This document shows, piece after piece, positions 38,461 through 49,705 of a stretch of DNA of 64,000 bases; the first letter of the stretch is position 1, and every line of letters starts with the position of its first letter. Below the pieces are notes generated by a model. The model made no database searches. It saw only the letters and a list, made by a program, of their open reading frames with translations, and was not told where the DNA came from. A program made the position numbers and the translations under genes. Location: positions 558,001 to 622,000 of the forward strand of contig NZ_RFFM01000001.1 in assembly GCF_003696365.1 (NCBI RefSeq), in the 5' to 3' direction. This stretch comes from Stutzerimonas zhaodongensis (GTDB lineage Bacteria; Pseudomonadota; Gammaproteobacteria; Pseudomonadales; Pseudomonadaceae).

Positions 38461-39276
38461 TTGGCTGCTGCGCCCCTCACTGCTGAAAAAGACTCAGTCC
38501 TGCTCGTTCAGTTGACCGACAGCCACCTGTTTGCCGAGGCGGGCGGGAAATTGCTGGGTATGGACACTGCCGAGAGTCTGCAGCGGGTTGTCGATCTAGT
38601 GCTCGATGAGCAGGCTGACGTCGACCTGGTGCTGGCGACCGGGGATTTGTCTCAGGATGGCTCGCTTGATTCGTACAAGCGTTTTCGCGCACTGTCCGAG
38701 CGCATCGATGCCCCTGCACGCTGGTGCCCCGGCAATCACGACGAACTGGACATGATGCGGCAGGCCGCTAGCGGCAGCGATCTGATGCTGCCGGTCCTGG
38801 ATATCGGCGCCTGGCGAGTGGTGATGCTCGATACGCTGGTGCCGGGCTCGGTGTTCGGCATGCTGCGCGACGAGCAGCTGGCTTTGCTGGAGCAGACGCT
38901 GGCTCAGGCGCCAGAACAACCGCATCTGGTCTGCCTGCATCATCACCCGGTTTCAATCGGCAGCCGCTGGATGGACAGCATCGGGCTGCGCAACCGTGAT
39001 GCTTTATTCGAGATTCTGGATCGCTTCAAGTGTGTCAAGGCGTTGCTCTGGGGGCATATCCATCAGGAGTTCGATGGCTGGCGCAGCGACGTGAGATTGC
39101 TGGCTACGCCATCCACCGGCGTACAGTTCGCACCGGGCAGCGAAGATTTTCAGGTGGATACACGGGCTCCCGGCTACCGCTGGCTAAGGCTGTACGCCAA
39201 TGGGGAGCTGGAGACGGGCGTGTCGCGAGTCGTAGGGATGGACTTCGTCGTCGACTACAGCGTCAAGGGCTATTAG
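38461..39276 (+). CDS. cpdA: 3',5'-cyclic-AMP phosphodiesterase
   Basis: 271-residue class III phosphodiesterase that lowers cAMP and so limits Vfr/CRP-dependent virulence expression. Metallophosphoesterase motifs are in order: QLTDSHLF (DXH), ATGDLSQDG (GD), PGNHDE (GNHD), CLHHHPVS (H) and LWGHIHQEF (GHXH). It starts with TTG 38461, with AAGGAG about 7 bp before it. In P. aeruginosa the equivalent PA4969 is cpdA. The 155 bp gap to the previous gene gives room for its own promoter. Confidence 0.94.
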   Translation: MAAAPLTAEKDSVLLVQLTDSHLFAEAGGKLLGMDTAESLQRVVDLVLDEQADVDLVLATGDLSQDGSLDSYKRFRALSERIDAPARWCPGNHDELDMMRQAASGSDLMLPVLDIGAWRVVMLDTLVPGSVFGMLRDEQLALLEQTLAQAPEQPHLVCLHHHPVSIGSRWMDSIGLRNRDALFEILDRFKCVKALLWGHIHQEFDGWRSDVRLLATPSTGVQFAPGSEDFQVDTRAPGYRWLRLYANGELETGVSRVVGMDFVVDYSVKGY

Positions 39277-39380
39277 AAGCGAGCCTGCCGATTCCAGCCT
39301 TGGATCAGGACGGTACAAGCTTGCAGCTTGCGCGCTTCGCCTAGTAGCCTTTCCCGTCCTTGCCAGCTCAGCGAATCAGC

Positions 39381-39998
39381 ATGACATCAATGCCCCCCTC
39401 CATCCTCTACATGCATGGGCTCAACAGCTCCCCGGTATCGCGCAAGGCCAGCCAGCTCACCGCTGCGTTGGAGCGGATCGGCATGGGTGCATGGCTGCAG
39501 GTTCCGGCCCTACATCATCATCCACGCCAGGCAATCGCCCAGCTTGATATGGCGATTACCAAGCTCGGTCGGCCTTTGCTGGTCGGCAGCTCCCTCGGCG
39601 GATACTATGCAACGCACCTCGCCGAACGCCACGGCCTCAAGGCCCTGCTGATCAATCCGGCAGTGACGCCGCACCGCCGTTTCGACGGCTATCTCGGGCA
39701 GCAAACCAATCTTTATACCGGCGAGGTCTGGCAGCTGACCGAGGATCACGTCGCTGCCCTGGCCGAGCTTGAGGTGCCGCCGCCGGAGGATGCCGATCGC
39801 TATCAGGTCTGGCTGCAGACCGGCGATGAAACACTGGATTACCGTCAAGCTGCGGACTTCTACAAAGGATGCGCAGTGCGGATCCAGGCCGGGGGCGATC
39901 ACAGCTATCAGGGTTTCGCCGACCACCTTCCTGCTTTGCTGGCCTTTGCAGGCTTTGATCCTGCGTCTTTCGCAGAGCTCGATTTTTCCGATTTATAA
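39381..39998 (+). CDS. YqiA/YcfP family alpha/beta hydrolase
   Basis: 205 residues from ATG 39381 (MTSMPPSILYMHGLNSSP). A TTG at 39360 or ATG at 39390 are possible alternatives, and no strong ribosome site discriminates. The hydrolase pattern is clear: ILYMHGLNSSP (oxyanion region), the nucleophile elbow GSSLGGYYA (Ser near residue 70), and GGDHSYQGF with the catalytic His. It is an esterase of unknown substrate, positioned between cpdA and parE exactly as in E. coli and P. aeruginosa. Confidence 0.88.
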   Translation: MTSMPPSILYMHGLNSSPVSRKASQLTAALERIGMGAWLQVPALHHHPRQAIAQLDMAITKLGRPLLVGSSLGGYYATHLAERHGLKALLINPAVTPHRRFDGYLGQQTNLYTGEVWQLTEDHVAALAELEVPPPEDADRYQVWLQTGDETLDYRQAADFYKGCAVRIQAGGDHSYQGFADHLPALLAFAGFDPASFAELDFSDL

Positions 39999-42879
<2,881 letters not shown>

Positions 42880-42883
<4 letters not shown>

Positions 42884-43401
42884 CCCAGCCAGCTGGCCGT
42901 CGTGCTGGCCGCGTGATGCTGGTGCTTGCGTGGGGGGCGGGACTGCTGCTCGCCACCCGCTTCTTCTCGGACTGGGAGCAGAGTCGCTTCAACCCCAACC
43001 GCGAGCCGGTTTCCATCGTCCAGGGCGAGCAGATCGAAGTTCGGCTCGAAAGCAATGTTCAGGGGCATTTCGTCGCAGACGGAAGAATCAACGGGGAGAC
43101 CGTGACCTTTCTTCTCGATACCGGCGCGACGGATGTCGCCATTCCGGCTCAGCTGGCCGAACGCCTGGGGTTGCAACGCGGCGCACCCGTCATGCTGCAA
43201 ACGGCCAATGGGCAGACCACGGGCTACCGGACCGTGCTCAAAAGTCTTGGATTGGGAGACATCCTCCTGCATGACGTGCGCGCCCTGATTGCGCCAGGTT
43301 TCGGCGGGGATCAGGTACTGCTCGGCATGAGCGCCCTCAAACAACTCGAATTCACCCAGCGCGCCGGCACTCTGGTGCTGCGCCAACACGCCACGGATTG
43401 A
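42880..43401 (+). CDS. Retropepsin-like aspartic protease, membrane-anchored
   Basis: 173 residues from GTG 42880, whose GTGA overlaps the previous stop. A longer frame from 42838 exists but would overlap the upstream gene. A hydrophobic anchor ([18 protein letters not shown]) is followed by a retroviral-type aspartyl protease: [13 protein letters not shown] with the catalytic Asp, and the later [13 protein letters not shown] and [11 protein letters not shown] single Asp-Thr-Gly per chain means it must dimerize to be active. It is equivalent to PA4965. The substrate is unknown. Confidence 0.85.
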
Positions 43402-43403
43402 CC

Positions 43404-45653
43404 ATGAGCGAAACCCTAGACCTGAGCCTGGACGGCGTCGAGCGCCGCTCACTTGCCGACTTCACCGAGCAGGCGTACCTCAACTATTCGATGTACGTGA
43501 TCATGGATCGGGCCTTGCCGCACATCGGCGACGGCCTAAAGCCGGTGCAGCGGCGCATCATCTATGCCATGAGCGAGCTGGGCCTCAATGCCGACTCCAA
43601 GCACAAGAAGTCGGCGCGTACCGTCGGTGACGTGCTCGGTAAATTCCACCCCCACGGCGATTCGGCCTGCTACGAAGCCATGGTGCTGATGGCGCAGCCG
43701 TTCAGCTATCGGTACACACTGGTCGACGGCCAGGGCAACTGGGGAGCTCCGGATGATCCGAAATCTTTCGCGGCCATGCGTTACACCGAAGCGCGCCTTT
43801 CGCGCTATTCCGAAGTTCTGCTCACTGAGCTGGGGCAGGGAACTGTGGACTGGGTGCCCAACTTCGATGGCACCCTGAACGAGCCGGCGACGCTGCCGGC
43901 GCGTCTGCCCAATCTGTTGCTCAACGGCACGACCGGCATCGCCGTGGGTATGGCAACCGACGTGCCGCCGCATAATCTGCGTGAAGTGGCGGCCGCCTGC
44001 GTGCGCTTGCTTGATGATCCGAAGACGACCGTCGAGCAGCTCTGTGAACATGTTCAGGGACCTGATTACCCCACCGAAGCGGAAATCATCACGCCCCGTG
44101 CCGATCTGCTGAAAATCTATGAAACCGGCCGCGGTTCGGTACGGATGCGGGCGGTCTATCGCGTAGAGGATGGCGATATCGTCGTCACGGCATTGCCGCA
44201 TCAGGTCTCCGGGTCCAAGGTGCTGGAACAGATCGCCGCGCAGATGCAGGCGAAGAAGCTGCCAATGGTGGCGGACCTGCGAGACGAATCGGACCATGAA
44301 AACCCCTGTCGTATCGTGATCATTCCGCGCTCTAACCGGGTCGATGCCGACGAGCTGATGCAGCATCTGTTCGCCACCACCGAGCTGGAATCCAGCTATC
44401 GGGTGAACACCAATGTCATCGGCCTGGACGGTCGCCCGCAGGTGAAGAACCTGCAGGTACTGCTCAGCGAGTGGTTGGCCTATCGCATCAATACCGTGCG
44501 TCGCCGTTTGCAGTTCCGGCTGGATAAGGTCGAAAAACGTCTGCACCTGTTGGAAGGCCTGCTTGTCGCCTTCCTCAACCTCGACGAGGTGATCCATATC
44601 ATCCGTACCGAGGATCAACCCAAGCCGGTCCTGATGGCCCGTTTTGAACTCTCCGAGCTGCAGGCTGATTACATTCTCGATACTCGTCTGCGGCAGCTGG
44701 CGCGATTGGAAGAGATGAAGATACGTGGCGAGCAGGACGAGCTTGCCAAGGAACGCGAGAAGCTACTGGCGCTGCTGGGCAGTGAAGCCAAGCTGAAAAA
44801 GCTGGTGCGCAAGGAGCTGATCGCCGACGCCGAAACTTACGGCGATGACCGTCGATCACCAATCGTTGCGCGCGCGGAGGCGCGGGCGCTCTCGGAAAAC
44901 GAGCTGTTGCCGTCCGAACCGGTCACCGTAGTGATCTCCGAGAAGGGCTGGGCGCGTTGTGCCAAGGGCCATGACATAGATGCGACCGGTCTTTCCTATA
45001 AGGCCGGAGACGGCTTCCGAGCTGCGGCAGCGGGACGGTCCAATCAGTACGCCGTTTTCATCGACTCCACCGGCCGCAGTTATTCGCTCGCGGCCCACTC
45101 ACTTCCGTCGGCTCGCGGTCAGGGCGAGCCTTTGACTGGCCGTCTGACGCCGCCCCCGGGGGCCAGTTTCGAATGCGTAATGCTGCCCGATGACGAAGCG
45201 CTTTACGTGATTGCGTCCGATGCAGGCTACGGTTTCGTGGTCAGGGGCGAGGACCTGCAAGCCAAGAACAAGGCCGGTAAGGCGCTGCTTTCGTTGCCAT
45301 CGGGTGCACGTGTGGTCGCGCCGAGGCCATTGAAAAACCGCGATCAGGATTGGCTGGCAGCGGTCACAACCGAAGGCCGCCTGCTGGTCTTCCCGGTACG
45401 GGATCTTCCGCAGCTGGGCAAAGGCAAGGGGAACAAGATCATTGGAATCCCGGGTGATCGAGTAGCCAGCCGCGAGGAATACCTGACGGATCTCGCCGTA
45501 TTGCCCGAGGGCTCGACGCTGGTGCTGCAGGCCGGCAAGCGCACTTTGTCACTCAAGAGCGATGATCTAGAGCACTACAAGGGCGAGCGGGGACGGCGAG
45601 GCAACAAGCTGCCACGCGGCTTCCAGCGAGTGGATGGACTGCTGGTCGAGTAA
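43404..45653 (+). CDS. parC: DNA topoisomerase IV subunit A
   Basis: DNA-cleaving subunit of topoisomerase IV, 749 residues from ATG 43404 ([16 protein letters not shown]). With this start the quinolone-region residues fall at Ser87 and Glu91 in [12 protein letters not shown], the same numbering as P. aeruginosa ParC, which supports it over TTG 43398. Both are wild-type. The catalytic tyrosine lies in [11 protein letters not shown] and the GXXG-like ParC C-terminal wedge follows. It ends a four-gene unit that begins with parE. Confidence 0.97.
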   Translation: MSETLDLSLDGVERRSLADFTEQAYLNYSMYVIMDRALPHIGDGLKPVQRRIIYAMSELGLNADSKHKKSARTVGDVLGKFHPHGDSACYEAMVLMAQPFSYRYTLVDGQGNWGAPDDPKSFAAMRYTEARLSRYSEVLLTELGQGTVDWVPNFDGTLNEPATLPARLPNLLLNGTTGIAVGMATDVPPHNLREVAAACVRLLDDPKTTVEQLCEHVQGPDYPTEAEIITPRADLLKIYETGRGSVRMRAVYRVEDGDIVVTALPHQVSGSKVLEQIAAQMQAKKLPMVADLRDESDHENPCRIVIIPRSNRVDADELMQHLFATTELESSYRVNTNVIGLDGRPQVKNLQVLLSEWLAYRINTVRRRLQFRLDKVEKRLHLLEGLLVAFLNLDEVIHIIRTEDQPKPVLMARFELSELQADYILDTRLRQLARLEEMKIRGEQDELAKEREKLLALLGSEAKLKKLVRKELIADAETYGDDRRSPIVARAEARALSENELLPSEPVTVVISEKGWARCAKGHDIDATGLSYKAGDGFRAAAAGRSNQYAVFIDSTGRSYSLAAHSLPSARGQGEPLTGRLTPPPGASFECVMLPDDEALYVIASDAGYGFVVRGEDLQAKNKAGKALLSLPSGARVVAPRPLKNRDQDWLAAVTTEGRLLVFPVRDLPQLGKGKGNKIIGIPGDRVASREEYLTDLAVLPEGSTLVLQAGKRTLSLKSDDLEHYKGERGRRGNKLPRGFQRVDGLLVE

Positions 45654-45736
45654 AGGCAGCTTAATAGGGGTGCCTTAGAGGCTGGCTTCCTGCGATCGTT
45701 TCACGGAAGATAGCGGCCTTCAAAAATATCTGACTT

Positions 45737-45770
45737 CCAACGCAGCGGCAGCAAGGTCCTGCTGCGTTGG
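45737..45770. terminator. Hairpin downstream of parC
   Basis: CCAACGCAGC and GCTGCGTTGG are perfect 10 bp arms 84 bp after the parC stop. The loop GGCAGCAAGGTCCT can pair further. No U tract follows on the plus strand. It is a strong structure and a likely transcript end. The remaining gap (45654-45870) shows no gene. Confidence 0.55.
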
Positions 45771-45870
45771 CGGCCAAACAATCGGCACGAGCAAGCGGCG
45801 AGCGGATCAGGCGTGTGACTTACGCCGGCCGCTACGATGTCGCTGATTCGGTGCAAGGGTAGAAACGAAC

Positions 45871-46560
45871 GTGCAGCGCTTCACAACGATCCTGTTATTC
45901 GCCTGTGTCAGTCTTGCAGGCTGTGTCACGCAGCCTGTGCCGATGTATCGGCTGGACAACGGCAATGTGGAAATGCCCGCGCAGGCGGCCGATGGCGCAG
46001 CGATTCTGCTGGGGCCTATCGAGCTGGCTGACTATCTGCGTCAGGACGCGCTGTTGCAGCGCCAGCCGGATGGAAGTCTGGCTGCCAACGGCCAGCAGGC
46101 GCGGTGGGCCGGTGACCTGCAGGGCGACATCAATCAGCTGTTGCTGCGTCAGTTGGCATCGCGTTTGAAGACGCAAAGCTTGGAGCTGAGCCCCGGTAGT
46201 AATGGATTCTCACCCGACGTGCAGATCGAGCTGGAAATTACCCGCCTTGATTCCGGTCCGCAGCATCCTGCCGTACTGGAGGCCCATTGGCGTTTGCTGG
46301 ACAAGCAGGGTAAGCGGCAGGGCAGCCGCTTAGTCCGGTTGCAGGAGGACCACCGTGGCAGTGCAACCGATCAGGTTCGAGCTCAGAGCGTGCTGTTGCA
46401 TCGCCTCAGCGAGATGTTGGCAAGTGCTGTCGAGCCCATCGTGGTAGCGAAAACACAAGCCAAGCGTAACATTGTCAAAGCGCCAAGCAAGCCGGCTTCT
46501 CCACCGACGATCCCCGCAGTGGAGCCGATCAGGACGGAGATGGAAGTGTTCCGCTTCTAG
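45871..46560 (+). CDS. PqiC/YmbA-like ABC-transport auxiliary lipoprotein
   Basis: 229 residues from GTG 45871, with a lipobox FACVSLAGC (Cys near residue 18) and Val at +2. The body is the DUF330-type fold: MYRLDNGNVEMPAQ, GPIELADYLRQDALLQRQ, QARWAGDLQGDINQLLLRQLA. Proteins of this group help MCE/Pqi lipid transport across the periplasm, but no mce or pqi gene is adjacent. The C-terminus is a low-complexity, Pro/Lys-rich tail. It is convergent with the AhpA-like gene. Confidence 0.75.
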   Translation: MQRFTTILLFACVSLAGCVTQPVPMYRLDNGNVEMPAQAADGAAILLGPIELADYLRQDALLQRQPDGSLAANGQQARWAGDLQGDINQLLLRQLASRLKTQSLELSPGSNGFSPDVQIELEITRLDSGPQHPAVLEAHWRLLDKQGKRQGSRLVRLQEDHRGSATDQVRAQSVLLHRLSEMLASAVEPIVVAKTQAKRNIVKAPSKPASPPTIPAVEPIRTEMEVFRF

Positions 46561-46719
46561 CATCCGCTGCGGCAGGCTGAGGCCCGCATGTTGCGAGACG
46601 CATGTCGCGGAAGCGTTGGCGGTCATGATGCATCGACAGCAGTCATCGACCCTTCTTCTCAGCCAGCGCCGTTTCAATAAAACCCGGGCGTGAACTCCCT
46701 ACTCCATCCGATGCAGAGC

Positions 46720-48270
46720 TCAGCCCCGGTTGCGTATCTCATGCATGCGGGCAAGCTGACGTTCCAGCAGTGATGGGTAGGGTTCGAGCAGTCGCTCAAC
46801 GCAGGAAGCCCCTTCCGGGCTAGCGATGGGCCGAATGCGTGCTCGCTGACGGATCAGGTTGTCCTCGCCAACACTCTTTTCAACCAACAGCAGGTTGCGG
46901 CTGTGCTGAGACATGGCCAGAGCTGCCTGGGCCGCTTCGCTGAGCAGAAGTTCGCCCTGGGTGAGGTCGTAGAGTTTTTCACCCTGAGTCAGTCCGAGCT
47001 GCAGGTGCAAAGTAATCCCGCTATCGGCGACTTCGATCTGCAAGGCATGGCCGAGCGCGCGCATCAGTTCGCCGCAGCAGATTGCGTGGGTCAGGTAGTT
47101 CTGTTCATCGTCCTGGCTATGGAAGAGCATCAGGCTGCTCCCATCGTTCAGCGTGTGCAGTTCGGCCTGGTAAAGCGTGGCTGCTTGCTGAAGGCAGTCG
47201 CTATAGCGCTGTAGCAGTTCGGTGAGCCTAGCGCGTGGCAGCCGACGAAGCTGCTCTTGTGCGCCGAGCTGTATCGCAAGGACGCCGCTCTTGCCACTCA
47301 TTGCCTTTTGAACCGGTGGCACGATTGAAGTCGTCGGGGCTGGCCGCGGCTCGGCCATCTCGAACGGGGGGTCATCATCGAACTCGTATGTGTCGAATGG
47401 GGGCTCAGTACGAGCGGCATCTATCGATAGGACGTCCTCGTCAAATTCGTCGAGCTGATCGCTGAGGTCCACTTCCGGTCGTGCATAGTCATTGGCCGGT
47501 GCCGCGGCGGGCACATCGAAGTGCGCCGAGTAGAGATCCTGCATGCTGTCGTCCAGCTCTATTTCCGGCTCGACCTCTTCAGGCACCAGCCGCGCCTGCA
47601 GTTGGCGCGCCAGATCGCCGATCTCATCCTGCCGGCCCGCGCCGGGCGCGGGATCGTCCGGGTCACGCAACCATAGGCGCAGTTGCATCAGAGGAAGCGA
47701 GAGCTGGCGGCCCAAACGCATGCTGAGCGTCAAGGTAAGCGCCAGGAGAATCAGGCTGAGCAGCCCCATGCTTTGCAAGCTGATGGTCATCGGCTGCTGA
47801 AACTGCTTCATGTCCAGGCTGATGCGCAGGTGCCCTGCGATCACTTCCTGAAAACTGATCGGTGTCGAGAAGAGCCCCTCTTCATCGCCCAGCAGGTTTC
47901 GCTGCGGCCGTGCGCCCGATTCAGCGAGCACCCGGTTATCGACGCTATAGATCGCCGCGTGCGCAACCAGGGGATTCTTGACCAGATTGCTCAGCAATAC
48001 ATTGAGGCTGAGAATGTCATTTGCCACCAGCAGATCGGTTGCAGAGGCCGCCGTCTGGGTGATCAGGCTCTGGCCGAGCGCATCAGCCTGCTGTTCCATC
48101 GCATGCTTGAACTGCATGCCCATCACCCAGGCATAGATGATCAATGCCAGCGCGACCAGCAGGATTGTATGGCTGGCGACCCTGAGAACCAGCGGGACAC
48201 GACGCTGGCGCAATGCACGGTAGATCAGCAGGAAGAAATTATCAGGCTTGACGGATGCGGGCCGGTTCAC
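46720..48270 (-). CDS. AhpA/YtjB family membrane protein
   Basis: 516 residues from GTG 48270. The frame reaches back to 48348, but that extension would lie across the promoter candidate at 48306-48334. It has one N-terminal membrane segment (SHTILLVALALIIYAW), a periplasmic region (FKHAMEQQADALGQSL ... ISLDMKQF), a second segment (SLQSMGLLSLILLALTLTLSM), and a long acidic cytoplasmic linker and domain. It resembles SMP/YtjB, always found beside serB. Its role is unclear. Confidence 0.75.
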   Translation of the reverse strand: MNRPASVKPDNFFLLIYRALRQRRVPLVLRVASHTILLVALALIIYAWVMGMQFKHAMEQQADALGQSLITQTAASATDLLVANDILSLNVLLSNLVKNPLVAHAAIYSVDNRVLAESGARPQRNLLGDEEGLFSTPISFQEVIAGHLRISLDMKQFQQPMTISLQSMGLLSLILLALTLTLSMRLGRQLSLPLMQLRLWLRDPDDPAPGAGRQDEIGDLARQLQARLVPEEVEPEIELDDSMQDLYSAHFDVPAAAPANDYARPEVDLSDQLDEFDEDVLSIDAARTEPPFDTYEFDDDPPFEMAEPRPAPTTSIVPPVQKAMSGKSGVLAIQLGAQEQLRRLPRARLTELLQRYSDCLQQAATLYQAELHTLNDGSSLMLFHSQDDEQNYLTHAICCGELMRALGHALQIEVADSGITLHLQLGLTQGEKLYDLTQGELLLSEAAQAALAMSQHSRNLLLVEKSVGEDNLIRQRARIRPIASPEGASCVERLLEPYPSLLERQLARMHEIRNRG

Positions 48271-48305
48271 AGAGCGCGGCTCTACTCTTAAGGAAGGTGC
48301 CGCGC

Positions 48306-48334
48306 AGTATACGGAAAGCGTACTGGTGGCTAAA
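48306..48334 (-). promoter_or_regulatory. Candidate promoter of the AhpA/YtjB-like gene
   Basis: On the minus strand, TTTAGC (48334-48329) and TATACT (48311-48306) are 17 bp apart, about 36 bp before GTG 48270. The -10 is good (five of six) but the -35 is poor. Its place argues that ATG 48348, upstream of it, is not the start. Confidence 0.4.
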
Positions 48335-48465
48335 GGTCGCCTATTCAAAGCAGACGAATTGCAGACGCATCGGCGCTATATCTGCAGAGCGGCTGGCTTG
48401 CGGTAACGTCCGGCGAACTCTCTGCTGTTGTAGAATGCCCGCCTTCTTTGCATAGGAGCAGCGCC

Positions 48466-49680
48466 TTGCGCGAAATCGTCCTGATTAACATCACCGGGGA
48501 AGATCGCCCCGGGCTGACCGCGGCCATTACCGGCGTGCTCGCTCAGGGTGGCGTGAATATCCTGGATATCGGTCAGGCGGTGATTCACGACACGCTGTCG
48601 TTCGGCATCCTGGTTGAGATTCCCGATACCGAGGGTGCGTCCTCAGTGCTCAAGGACGTGCTGTTCATGGGCTACAAGCATGACCAGCAGGTGCGCTTTA
48701 CGCCGGTTGCTGAAGCAGATTATCAGCAGTGGGTCGCAGGCCAGGGCAAGCCCCGCCACATCGTCACCTTACTGACCAGAAAGGTGACCGCCGAACAATT
48801 GCAGCGAGTCAGCTCGATTACCGCCAAATACGGCCTGAACATCGATCACATCGACCGTCTTTCCGGTCGTCAGCCGCTGGACATGCCCGAGGAGCGGGGC
48901 AAGGGCTGCATCGAGTTTTCAGTTCGTGGCGAACCCGCAGATACCGCAGCGTTGCGCGCCGAGTTTCTTAGCGTTGCGCAGGAGCTTAATGTCGATATCG
49001 CGTTTCAGCGTGACTCGGTGTTCCGGCGCAATCGTCGGCTGGCCGTGTTCGACATGGACTCTACGCTGATCGAGGCGGAAGTCATCGATGAGCTGGCCAA
49101 GGTGGCCGGAGTCGGTGATCAGGTGTCCGAAATCACCGAGCGCGCGATGCGCGGCGAGCTGGACTTTCGGGCCAGCTTCCGAGAGCGCCTGGCATTGCTC
49201 GAGGGATTGGAAGAGCGCGCGCTCGCTGAGGTCGGAGCTCGCTTGCGGCTTACCGAGGGGGCCGAGTTGCTGTTTGCCGAGCTCAAGCGGCTTGGCTACA
49301 AGACGGCGATTCTGTCGGGTGGCTTCACCTATTTTGCGCGTCAGTTGCAGGCCAGGCTGGGCATTGACTACGTCTATGCCAATGAGCTGGAAATCGTCGA
49401 TGGAAAGCTCACCGGGGTTGCCCAGGAGCCTATCGTCGATGCGCAGCGCAAAGCTGATTTGCTTCGTGAACTGGCTGCGCGCGAGGGGTTGCGTCTGGAG
49501 CAGACCATTGCAGTCGGCGACGGCGCGAATGACCTGCCAATGCTCGGATTGGCGGGGCTCGGCGTGGCTTTCCGTGCCAAGCCGCTAGTCAAACAGTCGG
49601 CGAAGCAGGCGATCTCGACGCTCGGACTGGACGGGATTCTTTATCTGCTTGGATTCAGGGACCGTGAAGGAGTCGAGTAG
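48466..49680 (+). CDS. serB: Phosphoserine phosphatase
   Basis: 404 residues from TTG 48466 (MREIVLINITGEDRPGLTAAI), with AGGAG at 48454-48458, 7 bp upstream. An ATG at 48448 would put six residues ahead and has no ribosome site. It has an ACT-like tandem at the N-terminus, then the HAD phosphatase: FDMDSTLIEAEVID (nucleophile Asp), ILSGGFTYF and GDGANDLPML. It catalyses the last step of serine synthesis. The gene is divergent from the AhpA-like gene. Confidence 0.97.
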   Translation: MREIVLINITGEDRPGLTAAITGVLAQGGVNILDIGQAVIHDTLSFGILVEIPDTEGASSVLKDVLFMGYKHDQQVRFTPVAEADYQQWVAGQGKPRHIVTLLTRKVTAEQLQRVSSITAKYGLNIDHIDRLSGRQPLDMPEERGKGCIEFSVRGEPADTAALRAEFLSVAQELNVDIAFQRDSVFRRNRRLAVFDMDSTLIEAEVIDELAKVAGVGDQVSEITERAMRGELDFRASFRERLALLEGLEERALAEVGARLRLTEGAELLFAELKRLGYKTAILSGGFTYFARQLQARLGIDYVYANELEIVDGKLTGVAQEPIVDAQRKADLLRELAAREGLRLEQTIAVGDGANDLPMLGLAGLGVAFRAKPLVKQSAKQAISTLGLDGILYLLGFRDREGVE

Positions 49681-49686
49681 CTCGTC

Positions 49687-49705
49687 AGCGGGCCTTCGGC
49701 CCGCT
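49687..49705. terminator. Bidirectional intrinsic terminator between serB and fimX
   Basis: AGCGGGCC-TTC-GGCCCGCT forms a perfect 8 bp GC-rich stem 7 bp after the serB stop, followed on the plus strand by TATTCCT. The convergent fimX ends at 49705, so the stem overlaps its stop. It probably terminates serB and perhaps fimX. Confidence 0.7.

Noticed and set aside
43398..43403. TTG 43398 as parC start
   Set aside because: ATG 43404 places Ser87 and Glu91 at the same numbers as P. aeruginosa ParC.
43659..43676. Quinolone-resistance change in ParC
   Set aside because: Ser87 and Glu91 are both wild-type in the translation.
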